Shown piece by piece: positions 1-7,956 of a DNA stretch of 64,000 nucleotides (positions within the stretch are counted from its first letter, which is position 1; each line of letters opens with the position of its first letter). The notes below the pieces were generated by a model, which was not told the DNA's origin, did no database searches, and was given only the letters and a program-made list of their open reading frames with translations. The position numbers and the translations under genes were made by a program. The DNA is from an uncultured Flavobacteriales bacterium. Lineage in GTDB: Bacteria > Bacteroidota > Bacteroidia > Flavobacteriales > Schleiferiaceae. Location: the NCBI GenBank assembly GCA_905478295.1, contig CAJQHZ010000004.1, forward strand, positions 60,606-124,605. The letters run 5' to 3'.

Positions 1-322
1 GTTCGCTTTCGCGCAAGCTCTCTTCTTTTATGAAGATCTGAACCTTTCGTTCGTTCACAATATTTACGCGATCCACATCGCCAAGCTCAAGCGCTTGCTC
101 AAATTCCTGATAAGTAGAATTCTTCGCGCTAAAACTCATCGCGGTGAAGATTTGCATACCTATGAAAAGTGCAAAAACGATGATGTAGACCCAATAAAAA
201 TTGAATCTGTTGCCACCTTTTTTTGGCGTACCTGGCTTTTTGCCGTCACCGTTAGTGCCTTTGTTTTTTGCAAACTGCTTTTTCAGCTTGTCTATTTGAT
301 TTTGGTTGGGATTATCTGCCAT
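1..322 (-). CDS. ftsH: ATP-dependent zinc metalloprotease FtsH, N-terminal part (cut by window edge)
   Basis: Membrane-anchored AAA+ protease that degrades misfolded and regulatory membrane proteins. Only about 107 N-terminal residues are visible: a polar Gly/Lys/Asn-rich cytoplasmic tail, a transmembrane helix at about residues 43-62 (starting NFYWVYIIVF), then the start of the periplasmic domain with the family pattern YQEFEQALELGDVDRVNIV. The AAA and protease domains lie outside the window. The start is the ATG at 320-322, beginning MADNPNQNQ. It lies 5 bases after the stop of rsfS, so the two are probably co-transcribed, an order I know from other flavobacteria. The identity rests on the N-terminal pattern and this synteny, because no catalytic motif is visible. 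Confidence 0.85.
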   Translation of the reverse strand, partial: MADNPNQNQIDKLKKQFAKNKGTNGDGKKPGTPKKGGNRFNFYWVYIIVFALFIGMQIFTAMSFSAKNSTYQEFEQALELGDVDRVNIVNERKVQIFIKEESLRESE

Positions 323-327
323 AAGGC

Positions 328-699
328 TTAATCGTTTTCTATAATGGTTATTTCTGCATCACCCCAAAGGCCTTCTAAATCGTAAAACTCACGGATACCT
401 TTTTGGAAGACGTGCACCACAACGGTGACATAATCCATGAGTACCCATTCCGAATTATCGCGTCCTTCAATGTGCCATGGTTTATCTCCAACGTTTTCAC
501 GTACCACTTTGTGCACGCTGTCGGCTAAAGAATTTACTTGAGTATTCGAATTTCCTTCTGCTATGATGAAAAAATCGGTGACTGCATTTTCTATTTCTCG
601 TAGATCTAAAACAGTAATGTTCTGTCCTTTTATTTCCTGTAGTCCTTCTACGACAAATTTCTTGACGAGCTCAGACGAAGCTTCGGGTTTTGTGTGCAT
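328..699 (-). CDS. rsfS: Ribosome silencing factor RsfS (Iojap/YbeB family)
   Basis: The 123-residue protein matches the RsfS family in length and in the core pattern: ITVLDLREI, FFIIAEGNSNTQV and WHIEGRDNSEWVLMDYVTVVVHVF. Family members bind ribosomal protein uL14 (rplN, also in this window) and block joining of the subunits in starvation or stationary phase. The gene is read leftward and is followed after 5 bases by ftsH. It is divergent from birA, with 76 bases between the start codons. The ATG at 697-699 gives the normal family N-terminus. No truncation is seen. Confidence 0.95.
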   Translation of the reverse strand: MHTKPEASSELVKKFVVEGLQEIKGQNITVLDLREIENAVTDFFIIAEGNSNTQVNSLADSVHKVVRENVGDKPWHIEGRDNSEWVLMDYVTVVVHVFQKGIREFYDLEGLWGDAEITIIEND

Positions 700-700
700 T

Positions 701-708
701 AAAATGTA
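701..708 (-). promoter_or_regulatory. Possible Bacteroidota -7 box for rsfS-ftsH
   Basis: On the minus strand TACATTTT ends one base before the rsfS ATG. This is one mismatch from TAnnTTTG. A TTTG element lies upstream, but at a spacing of about 22-23 bases, at the edge of the accepted range. It is weak evidence; if used, the transcript would start inside or at the start codon. Confidence 0.25.
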
Positions 709-775
709 TTGTGTATTTGTTCTTAAATTACCAAAACATATGCCATCTTCGGCTTTGGATCAATAATGAGGCACA

Positions 776-1501
776 ATGTCGGGAATTCTTCCCTTTTATA
801 GGCTAAAATTAGTAGATAGTACGCAGCTGGAATTAAAGCGAATGCTTCGGCAACAAGGTGAATTGAAGTCATTCACAGCTGTGCTTGCCGCACATCAAAG
901 TCAGGGCCGCGGGCGTGGGGTGTCAAAGTGGCACGATTCCCCGGAGAGCAGCATGTTATTATCCATATATGTCAAATGGCCCATTCCGTTAAAGGAGAGT
1001 TTTGAAGTAAACCAACGGGTTTGTGTGGCACTTAAGCCGCTACTTCCTCAAGAGGTGTTGTTTAAATGGCCGAATGATCTAATGATAGGGATGAAGAAAT
1101 TGGGCGGAATGTTGATAGAAAACCACTGGTCAGGCGGTGGGATAAAAAGCAGCAGCATTGGTATTGGGATAAATTTAGACCGTACAGAAGATGCCCTTCC
1201 TAGGGCGGCATTTTTGAATGAATGGAACGGTCAAAATAATACTCCAGAGCGTTTGGCTGAATGCATACAAAAGCAGTTTTCCGCGGAACTCACAAGAGAT
1301 TTCCATTCAAAAGCGCTCGAGCCAGCCTACCGGGCTATATTATGGGGTACAGATGCACCCCAGCGCTACCTTATTAATGAATGTGAAGAACATGGAACGG
1401 TAGAATCCGTTGCTGCAGACGGTCGATTAACACTACTCTTTAAGGACGGTAATGTACGGTCCTTCGGTATCGATGAAGTTAAGTGGGTAGATCCTAATTA
1501 A
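776..1501 (+). CDS. birA: Biotin--[acetyl-CoA-carboxylase] ligase
   Basis: It activates biotin with ATP and attaches it to the carrier domain of biotin-dependent carboxylases. The 241-residue protein carries the BPL/LplA catalytic motifs: GRGRGVSKW (biotinyl-AMP binding loop), FKWPNDLM and KKLGGMLIE. It starts directly with the catalytic domain and lacks the N-terminal winged helix of E. coli BirA, so it should be a ligase only and not a repressor. The C-terminal part (about 190-241) looks like the small SH3-like domain. It is convergent with pyrE, with only 3 bases between the stop codons and no terminator visible there. Confidence 0.93.
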   Translation: MSGILPFYRLKLVDSTQLELKRMLRQQGELKSFTAVLAAHQSQGRGRGVSKWHDSPESSMLLSIYVKWPIPLKESFEVNQRVCVALKPLLPQEVLFKWPNDLMIGMKKLGGMLIENHWSGGGIKSSSIGIGINLDRTEDALPRAAFLNEWNGQNNTPERLAECIQKQFSAELTRDFHSKALEPAYRAILWGTDAPQRYLINECEEHGTVESVAADGRLTLLFKDGNVRSFGIDEVKWVDPN

Positions 1502-1504
1502 AAA

Positions 1505-2146
1505 TTACTTTCCCCATTCATCGGGTTGCTCGCGCCATTCTTTGAGTAGATCTATTTGTGCTTCGACAATAGCTCCCTGCTGAACAGCTTGCTCTAATAG
1601 ATGATGGTAATCGCTTAAAGTATTGAGACGGATACCGGCCTTTTCGAAATTGGCTCTTGACAATTCAAAATCATAGGTAAAGATGGCCAGCATTCCCATG
1701 ACACGTGCACCGGCCTCCTTCAATGCATCTACAGCTTTTAGAGAGGAACCTCCGGTAGAGATCAAATCTTCTATAACGATCACGGAAGCGCCACTTTCTA
1801 AATAACCTTCAACCTGATTTTGACGTCCATGGCCCTTTGCCTTGTCGCGAACATAAACAAACGGTACGCCTAAGTATTCCGCTACGAGCATGCCTATGGC
1901 AATGGCTCCTGTAGCTACGCCGGCGATGTAATCGGGCTTACCATAAATATCTTCAATCTGCTTCGCAAATTCGATTTTCAAGAAATTTCGAATGGCTGGA
2001 AAGCTTAGTGTAAGCCGATTGTCACAATAAATTGGACTTTTCCACCCGCTAGCCCATGTAAATGGATTTTCAGGTTGTAATTTGATGGCCTTAATTTGCA
2101 ATAAGCTCTCCGCAGTTTGAAGGGCGACTTGTTTGTTTTGTATCAT
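1505..2146 (-). CDS. pyrE: Orotate phosphoribosyltransferase
   Basis: Joins orotate to PRPP to make OMP in pyrimidine synthesis. The 213-residue length is normal for the family. The PRPP-binding motif VIVIEDLISTGGS is intact, and the N-terminal region PFTWASGWKSPIYCDNR is typical of flavobacterial PyrE. The catalytic loop (VRDKAKGHGRQNQVEG) is also present. The start is the ATG at 2144-2146, which gives the usual MIxNK N-terminus. This ATG shares two bases with the start codon of the NUDIX gene on the other strand (CATG), so its promoter must lie inside the NUDIX coding sequence. Confidence 0.96.
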   Translation of the reverse strand: MIQNKQVALQTAESLLQIKAIKLQPENPFTWASGWKSPIYCDNRLTLSFPAIRNFLKIEFAKQIEDIYGKPDYIAGVATGAIAIGMLVAEYLGVPFVYVRDKAKGHGRQNQVEGYLESGASVIVIEDLISTGGSSLKAVDALKEAGARVMGMLAIFTYDFELSRANFEKAGIRLNTLSDYHHLLEQAVQQGAIVEAQIDLLKEWREQPDEWGK

Positions 2147-2762
2147 GCTTCAAAATTACACCAAAGTTTTCATTCATAAGGCCATTTTGGTCGCGGTCCC
2201 TGGTGCCCTTGGGCCGGAGTTTATCAACACCTTATCCACTACTAGGCGTGTCCAAAAGTGGCTAAAGAGCTGTTATAAAGAACCCGTAAAGCAGGTGATT
2301 AAGATTGGTATTGACCACGAATTTTGGTCTCTATTTCTGACCTTACATCATCATATAATCGCTGGTGGCGGTTGGGTTAGGAATCCCGAAGGTCAATTAC
2401 TGGTCATTGAGCGAAATGGAAAATTAGACCTTCCAAAAGGTAAATTAGAGTTAAAGGAAACCATCGCTGTTTGTGCTGTGCGAGAAGTGCAGGAGGAATG
2501 TCGCGTCAAGCGCTGTAAAATTACCGGGCCAGCCGTTAAAACCTACCATTGCTATCTTCACAAAGGGGCGTTTGCATTGAAGACGACCTTTTGGTTTCCT
2601 ATGATAACTGATTATTCAAAAAAACTCAAGCCACAAACTGATGAAGGGATTAGCGCAGTCTACTGGGCGACACCCGAACGCGTCAAGCAACGTCTTACAG
2701 AAATCCCTTCTTACAATAGTCTTGAGGAAGTTTTTCTAAATTTCGTGGCTACAGAAGGCTAA
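2145..2762 (+). CDS. NUDIX hydrolase
   Basis: A 205-residue protein with a C-terminal NUDIX fold that probably hydrolyses a nucleoside diphosphate-linked substrate; which one cannot be told. The Nudix box runs from about residue 99 to 121: GKLELKE, then seven residues, then REVQEECRV. The metal-binding REVQEE core is intact, but the Gly near the end of the box (REUXEEXGU) is Arg here. The N-terminal 75 residues are not part of the NUDIX domain and are shared by a Bacteroidota group of NUDIX proteins. The first in-frame ATG is at 2145; an upstream TTG at 2133 is possible but less likely. The stop overlaps that of coaD by 4 bases (CTAA). Confidence 0.85.
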   Translation: MLQNYTKVFIHKAILVAVPGALGPEFINTLSTTRRVQKWLKSCYKEPVKQVIKIGIDHEFWSLFLTLHHHIIAGGGWVRNPEGQLLVIERNGKLDLPKGKLELKETIAVCAVREVQEECRVKRCKITGPAVKTYHCYLHKGAFALKTTFWFPMITDYSKKLKPQTDEGISAVYWATPERVKQRLTEIPSYNSLEEVFLNFVATEG

Positions 2763-3217
2763 GGTTGTACCGAAGTAGGTACAAATTTCTTAAAGTCGCC
2801 GCCGTAGTTGTACACTTCGCGAACAATGCTCGAACTGATATACGCATAACGCGCGCTGGTTAAAAGGAAAATCGTTTCTAGCTCAGGAGTCATCTCGCGA
2901 TTGGCTTGAGCAATGGCTTTTTCGAATTCAAAATCTGCTGGATTGCGAAGGCCGCGCAATAAAAAACTCACACCTTCTTGTTGAGCAAAATCAACCGTTA
3001 AGCCGTCATATGTGACCACTTTAATCTTTGGTTCGTTCGCAAAAGTTTGCTCGATCCAAGCAATTCTTTGTTCTAACGAAAAAAGGTAGTTCTTTGAGCT
3101 GTTTGTGCCTACTGCTATGCGAATTTCATCGAACAGCGGCAGTGCACGTTCGATAATATCTACGTGACCAAGGGTAATAGGATCAAAGGATCCAGGGAAA
3201 AGAGCGATACGTGCCAT
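2759..3217 (-). CDS. coaD: Phosphopantetheine adenylyltransferase
   Basis: Penultimate step of coenzyme A synthesis: ATP plus 4'-phosphopantetheine gives dephospho-CoA. The 152-residue protein has the nucleotidyltransferase motif GSFDPITLGH (TxGH with His18), the LLRGLRNPADFEFE segment that binds substrate, and the C-terminal YISSSIVREV adenylate-binding motif. All are intact and the length is typical. It is downstream of ddl with 9 bases between them, so the two probably share a transcript. It converges on the NUDIX gene with a 4-base overlap of the stop codons. Confidence 0.97.
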   Translation of the reverse strand: MARIALFPGSFDPITLGHVDIIERALPLFDEIRIAVGTNSSKNYLFSLEQRIAWIEQTFANEPKIKVVTYDGLTVDFAQQEGVSFLLRGLRNPADFEFEKAIAQANREMTPELETIFLLTSARYAYISSSIVREVYNYGGDFKKFVPTSVQP

Positions 3218-3226
3218 AGGTCGAAG

Positions 3227-4216
3227 TTAGCTATTCTTTTCTTCATGGGCAGCCATGTGCTCTTCAGCCAGTGTGCTAAGTACCTCCTCTAAAGACCAAT
3301 TTCTCGAAGCCAATTGCTGCGGTACAATACTCGCCGGACTCAATCCAGGTATGCTATTTACCTCAATGAGAACTGCTTCGTGGTTTTCATCAATAATGTA
3401 GTCCATTCGGACAATCCCTTTTAAGTTTAAGAGGTCATAAACCCGTTCAGAAATAGCCTCAATTCTTGAACTAAGCGCCGCAGAAACTCTTGCAGGTGTG
3501 ATCTCTTTTGACTTGCCCTTATACTTAGCCTCGTAATCAAAGAAGGCACCATCTGTAGGTACGATTTCGGTAATGGCAATGGCTCTGCTTTGGGGCGATT
3601 CCAAACTTTTGGAATCAAAATTGAAAGCTGTGTGCAAAACACCACAACCTACTTCTTTACCGGTGATACCCTCTTCAACAAGGACTTGAGCCCCCTCTGT
3701 AAATGCATATTGAAAGGCAGCTTCAAGTTGCTCGGGTTCTTCAACGCGAGAAACTCCATAGCTTGACCCAGCACAATTAGGCTTTACAAATAATGGAAAG
3801 CGCCAGTGCTTGAATTCAGTGATTCCTGGAAATTCATTAAACAACCTTCCCATCGGTACACGAACTCCTGCATCTCTCAAGACAGCGTTGCATTGGGCTT
3901 TATTAAAGGTTAATGCACTTTGGAATGTAGGACAGGTGCTGTGCGGTATATTCAATAATTCCAATACACCGGACATGTGTCCATCTTCACCTGGAGAGCC
4001 ATGAATACTATTAAAGACATAATCGGCCCCTAATTCATCAAGACGTACATTTTTGCCCTTAAGTGAATAGCCGGAGCGGTCTACTTTTACGAATAGAGTT
4101 CGGTATCCAGCTGCCTCAAAGGCAGCACATGCCATCTGCCCTGAGGCAAGACTTATCTCGTGCTCGGAAGAGTATCCTCCCGCGAGAACGACTACGGTTT
4201 TAACGCCTTTTTCCAT
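3227..4216 (-). CDS. ddl: D-alanine--D-alanine ligase
   Basis: Cytoplasmic ATP-grasp ligase that makes the D-Ala-D-Ala end of the peptidoglycan stem peptide. The 329-residue protein has the N-terminal loop AGGYSSEHEISL, the ATP-grasp segment FPLFVKPNCAGSSYGVSRV, and the C-terminal metal and substrate motifs VRMDYIIDE and IEVNSIPGLSPASIVP. These suggest D-Ala rather than D-lactate specificity, but this is not certain from sequence alone. The start ATG is at 4214-4216. It is divergent from the PASTA gene, with 61 bases between starts, and is followed by coaD. Confidence 0.96.
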   Translation of the reverse strand: MEKGVKTVVVLAGGYSSEHEISLASGQMACAAFEAAGYRTLFVKVDRSGYSLKGKNVRLDELGADYVFNSIHGSPGEDGHMSGVLELLNIPHSTCPTFQSALTFNKAQCNAVLRDAGVRVPMGRLFNEFPGITEFKHWRFPLFVKPNCAGSSYGVSRVEEPEQLEAAFQYAFTEGAQVLVEEGITGKEVGCGVLHTAFNFDSKSLESPQSRAIAITEIVPTDGAFFDYEAKYKGKSKEITPARVSAALSSRIEAISERVYDLLNLKGIVRMDYIIDENHEAVLIEVNSIPGLSPASIVPQQLASRNWSLEEVLSTLAEEHMAAHEEKNS

Positions 4217-4221
4217 AGTTG

Positions 4222-4229
4222 TAAATGTA
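4222..4229 (-). promoter_or_regulatory. Candidate -7 box for ddl-coaD
   Basis: Minus strand TACATTTA, one mismatch from TAnnTTTG, ends 5 bases before the ddl start codon. No good TTTG -33 partner is visible at 19 bases. If active, the mRNA would begin at or next to the ATG. Confidence 0.4.
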
Positions 4230-4241
4230 ATGCAACTCTGC

Positions 4242-4273
4242 TTTCGATTCCGGGATGATAAAAAGTATCTTTA
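4242..4273 (+). promoter_or_regulatory. Candidate promoter of the PASTA gene
   Basis: TTTC at 4242-4245, a 20-base spacer, then TATCTTTA at 4266-4273 resemble the Bacteroidota TTTG-N19-TAnnTTTG promoter with one mismatch in each box. The -7 box ends only 4 bases before the ATG at 4278, so the transcript would have little or no leader. Confidence 0.45.
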
Positions 4274-4277
4274 CCTC

Positions 4278-5087
4278 ATGAAGCAGTGGATACTTTTTCT
4301 TTTTAGCAAGACCTTTTTAAAAACAGCGCTCTTCTCTATTTTGAGCGTGTTGTTGGTCGTTGCGGGTGTATTGTGGTGGATGCACCGTACTACGCAACAT
4401 GGAAAAACAGTCGTCGTACCGGACATTCGACTACTCGAATTGTCAGAAGCGGTAGAAGCACTTGAGTCCGTAGGCTTGTCTTATGAGGTGATTGATTCAA
4501 CGCATTATGTTCCCGGTGTAAATGAAGGAGCCGTAGTGGAAGTTTTCCCAAAGGCTTATGCGGAAGTTAAGTTGGGACGCACACTTTTTTTGAGTACAAA
4601 TCCATCTTCATTACCTAAATACCCTTTGCCGAATTATAAAGATCAGTTGCTTAGTTATGTACTAAGTAAGTTTGAGGACAAAGGTTTTTTTGTAGATAGT
4701 CTTGTGCTCATACCGGACCTGAGCCACGACCTAGTTTTGAAAGTGATCGATGAAAAAGGTGTTCTTGCAGAAGAGCAAACGCCTTACCAAACAGGAAGTC
4801 ATTTTGTCTTTTATGTGAGTGGAGGCCAAAGCGATCGAAATGCTTTTTTACCCGATTTAAAAGGACTGACGTATATCCAAGCACAGCAAACGCTAATGAC
4901 CTACAGCTTGAATTTAGGGGCAACCATAATTGATGGTGAAATAAACGATACGTCTGCTGCGTTTGTATTGCGACAGTTTCCGGAATTTCAGATGGATGCG
5001 GAGGTTCCTGTAGGCAGTTCAGTCGATTTATGGCTGACTGCAGCCTATGTACCTCAAGCGCCACCTTTAGATTCCTTACCCCAATAA
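4278..5087 (+). CDS. Membrane-anchored PASTA domain protein
   Basis: A 269-residue protein with a short cytoplasmic N-terminus, one transmembrane helix (about residues 13-35, ending in LLVVAGVLWWMHR) and a periplasmic part made of three PASTA-like repeats of about 70 residues, starting near VVVPDIRLLE, KYPLPNYKDQ and AFLPDLKGLT. PASTA domains bind peptidoglycan or beta-lactams in Ser/Thr kinases and PBPs, but no kinase or transpeptidase domain is present. The ddl/PASTA/rluD neighbourhood is conserved in Bacteroidota, and the link to ddl suggests a wall-sensing or scaffolding role (inference). I chose the ATG at 4278 because it places the membrane helix near the N-terminus; an in-frame ATG at 4230 would overlap the ddl promoter region. 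Confidence 0.85.
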   Translation: MKQWILFLFSKTFLKTALFSILSVLLVVAGVLWWMHRTTQHGKTVVVPDIRLLELSEAVEALESVGLSYEVIDSTHYVPGVNEGAVVEVFPKAYAEVKLGRTLFLSTNPSSLPKYPLPNYKDQLLSYVLSKFEDKGFFVDSLVLIPDLSHDLVLKVIDEKGVLAEEQTPYQTGSHFVFYVSGGQSDRNAFLPDLKGLTYIQAQQTLMTYSLNLGATIIDGEINDTSAAFVLRQFPEFQMDAEVPVGSSVDLWLTAAYVPQAPPLDSLPQ

Positions 5088-5089
5088 TT

Positions 5090-6907
5090 ATGCGATTTTT
5101 TCTGTTCGTTTTTTTAGGTGCATTTAGTATTGCGCAGGCGCAAGTGATTGAGCAAACGCACCCTTTGAGCGGAGGAGTAACGGCACACTTCAATACAGAA
5201 ACAACAGATACAATCAATCCCCCTTTCGTAGATGATTTTAGTTACCGTTCGGATCGACCTATGCAAGAATTGTGGAGTGATCAGGACGTTTGGATCAATG
5301 ATGCCGTGCCACTGTTTCAAAACTCTATCGGTGTAGCGACTTTTGATGGATGCAATGCTTTTGGAAAGCCCTATCAACCGGGCAACATAACCACGAATGG
5401 TATTTCAGACCAATTAACCTCAAACTACATTAATCTCCAGGGCGCGACGGATGTTTGGCTTTCATTCCAATACCAACGCGCCGGTAGAGGCGAGGCACCT
5501 TCACCTTCGGACAGTTTAGTTGTTTCTTATTATTCGCCTGTAGATTCGACTTGGACACAGATTTGGGGTGAGAAAGGAACGGGTAATGCAGATGCATTTA
5601 AAACGGCAATGATTCCAGTGACAGGAAGCCAATTTTTAAAGAAAGGTTTCCGCTTCCGATTGGCAACCTACGGCGCGCGCGGCGGTGCGTATGATGTATG
5701 GAATGTAGATTACGTGCAGTTAGATAAAGACAGAAATCCTGGTGATTCCGTTGTAACTGAACCTGCTTTTGCTCGACCCCATCCACTCATTTTGGGCAAT
5801 GGACCTTACACGTCTTGGCCGTGGTGGCTCAGCATGAGCAATACGATAGCTAACCGCCCTAACAACCTCACTTTCACGTACCGCAGATTAGGAACAGTGC
5901 CTTCGGGTGGTTGGAGTTTAAACTTGGGTCAATACCGATGGGAAGAAAATGGGATACTTATTCAACAGCAAACTGCTGTTCCTGTAATTACGACGACTCA
6001 GCACGATCAAGATCTAACCTTTGATGTTGCCGTTCCGGCAGGTGCCTTAGGTACGTTAAACGGTCCTACAAAGGTCACTACGAAGGTGTGGTTTGACGGT
6101 TCCGCGGCAGGGACGCGACAAAACGATACGGTACAAGGAACTTTGCATTTAGACAATTACCTTGCTCTTGACGACGGAACAGCCGAGCGTGCATATGGGA
6201 TTGAGAATGTTTCGGGGTCGCGCGTTGCTCAAAAATTTAATACCGGCGGCTTAGGGTCGAACGATTCCTTGAAAGGTATTTCCATGAATTTCGCTTGGTT
6301 CGAGGATTCAGTATATACCTTTAGAATGGCCGTTTGGGCACCTGCCGATTCTGGCTCGGCGCCTGGTGCACCTTTATATTTGACAGACTCTGTGTACCAA
6401 CATTCATTGCATTGGGACCGGAATGACATTTTTCATTTTGCTTTGGACTCTGCATTGGATATCAGCGCCTATCCAGCTGTATGGATCGGTTATGTAGATG
6501 TTTCTCCCGTTACCACCATGTATGTAGGTCTCGATCAAGAACGTACATTGCCCAATGCCATGCCACGTTATTACGGTGATGGTTTTAATTGGTATCCGTC
6601 TTTAGAACCTGGTGCTTTAGTACTTCGACCATTTTTTCGTTACACTCCGACTACTATGGCTGTGACAGCTCCGGCTATTGATACATTTGAAATATATCCT
6701 AATCCATCAAGCCAATGGGTAAGTGTTGCGTCAAAAGAGGCAGGCCAGTTTGAAGTTGCCATACAAAACCTTAATGGACAGGTACTGTTGAATGCAAGCG
6801 GCGAAGAAAGAATAGAATTGGAAATCACTCCTTTGCCGAAAGGTATGTACCTCATACGCACCCTTAAAAACGGCGCTGTAACCTATACTAAATGGATCAA
6901 AATTTAA
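5090..6907 (+). CDS. Secreted protein with T9SS type A sorting domain
   Basis: A 605-residue secreted protein. It has a signal peptide (MRFFLFVFLGAFSIAQA), a long beta-rich middle with no motif I can name (it includes LSFQYQRAGRGEAP and YDVWNVDYVQLDKD, which suggest jelly-roll-like folds), and a C-terminal domain of about 70 residues with the type IX secretion pattern: FEIYPNPSSQWVSV, IQNLNGQVLL, LPKGMYLIR and a final KWIKI. The signal should direct it through the outer membrane to the cell surface. The start at 5090 is 2 bases after the stop of the PASTA gene and gives a clean signal peptide. The stop overlaps the ATG of rluD by one base (TAATG), so all three are probably one operon. Its function is unknown. 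Confidence 0.85.
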   Translation: MRFFLFVFLGAFSIAQAQVIEQTHPLSGGVTAHFNTETTDTINPPFVDDFSYRSDRPMQELWSDQDVWINDAVPLFQNSIGVATFDGCNAFGKPYQPGNITTNGISDQLTSNYINLQGATDVWLSFQYQRAGRGEAPSPSDSLVVSYYSPVDSTWTQIWGEKGTGNADAFKTAMIPVTGSQFLKKGFRFRLATYGARGGAYDVWNVDYVQLDKDRNPGDSVVTEPAFARPHPLILGNGPYTSWPWWLSMSNTIANRPNNLTFTYRRLGTVPSGGWSLNLGQYRWEENGILIQQQTAVPVITTTQHDQDLTFDVAVPAGALGTLNGPTKVTTKVWFDGSAAGTRQNDTVQGTLHLDNYLALDDGTAERAYGIENVSGSRVAQKFNTGGLGSNDSLKGISMNFAWFEDSVYTFRMAVWAPADSGSAPGAPLYLTDSVYQHSLHWDRNDIFHFALDSALDISAYPAVWIGYVDVSPVTTMYVGLDQERTLPNAMPRYYGDGFNWYPSLEPGALVLRPFFRYTPTTMAVTAPAIDTFEIYPNPSSQWVSVASKEAGQFEVAIQNLNGQVLLNASGEERIELEITPLPKGMYLIRTLKNGAVTYTKWIKI

Positions 6908-7956
6908 TGGACGAGCAGCACGATAGTACTTCTAATGATGAACTGTATGTCCACCACAGCTTCACTGCCGATAAGGGTCAGAATCCACTGCGTGTAGATA
7001 AATTCCTTTTCAATTTTCTAGAAGATACCTCGAGAAGTCGGATTCAAAAAGCTGCCGATGCAGGATCCATTCATGTCAATAGCTTACCCGTAAAAAGCAA
7101 TTACAAGGTAAAAGCGGGGGACACGGTGGAATTGGTGCTGGCAGATCCGCCGCGCGAAACGGAGATAGTACCAGAGAATATTCCATTGGATTTGTTGTAC
7201 CGGGACGAACATGTTATTGTAATCGATAAAGAAGCGGGCTTAGTTTGTCATCCTGGTCATGGAAATTACACCGGTACTTTGGTCCACGCTTTAGCGTATT
7301 TGGCTGAAAATTTACCGGTAGGCTCTAGCGGTGAGCAGCGCCCAGGTTTAGTTCACAGATTAGATAAAAATACCACGGGCGTTATGGTGGTTGCCGCTTC
7401 AGAATTGGCCATGAGCCATCTTGCGAAGCAATTTTATGACCGCACCACACAACGTGAATACATCGCGATTGTCTGGGGCAATGTCAAGGAAGATGAAGGA
7501 ACCATTACAGGCCACATCGGTAGAAGTTTATCCGACCGATTACAGATGGCAGTTTTCGAAGACGGAAGCGAAGGAAAACATGCAGTAACGCATTACAAGG
7601 TGCTCCAACGTTTCGGCTATGTAACGGTTGTTAGTTGTAAACTGGAGACGGGTCGTACCCACCAGATTCGTGTTCATATGAAGTATTTAGGCCATCCTTT
7701 GTTCAATGATGAGCGTTACGGTGGGGATAAAATTTTGAAAGGAACGACGTTTACAAAATACAAGCAGTTCATTATGAATTGCTTCAAAGCTTGTCCCCGT
7801 CACGCCCTGCACGCAATGAGTTTAGGCTTTACGCATCCAAAAACGGGCGAACAACACCGCTACGAAAGTGTTTTACCTGAGGATATGCAGGAAGTCATTC
7901 GTAAATTCGATGCATATACTAGTTCGGTAGAACCCATTAATGAAGATGAAGAGTAA
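6907..7956 (+). CDS. rluD: RluA/RluD family 23S rRNA pseudouridine synthase
   Basis: Converts uridines to pseudouridine in 23S rRNA (RluD sites are in helix 69). The 349-residue protein has an N-terminal S4 RNA-binding domain (LRVDKFLFNFL through VKAGDTVELVL, about residues 25-90) and a catalytic domain with GLVHRLDKNTTGVMVVA, which holds the catalytic Asp, followed by CKLETGRTHQIRVHM. The ATG at 6907 overlaps the preceding stop by one base; another in-frame ATG at 6892 lies inside the upstream gene and is less likely. The assignment to RluD rather than another RluA paralogue is based on the S4 domain and gene order. Confidence 0.93.
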   Translation: MDEQHDSTSNDELYVHHSFTADKGQNPLRVDKFLFNFLEDTSRSRIQKAADAGSIHVNSLPVKSNYKVKAGDTVELVLADPPRETEIVPENIPLDLLYRDEHVIVIDKEAGLVCHPGHGNYTGTLVHALAYLAENLPVGSSGEQRPGLVHRLDKNTTGVMVVAASELAMSHLAKQFYDRTTQREYIAIVWGNVKEDEGTITGHIGRSLSDRLQMAVFEDGSEGKHAVTHYKVLQRFGYVTVVSCKLETGRTHQIRVHMKYLGHPLFNDERYGGDKILKGTTFTKYKQFIMNCFKACPRHALHAMSLGFTHPKTGEQHRYESVLPEDMQEVIRKFDAYTSSVEPINEDEE

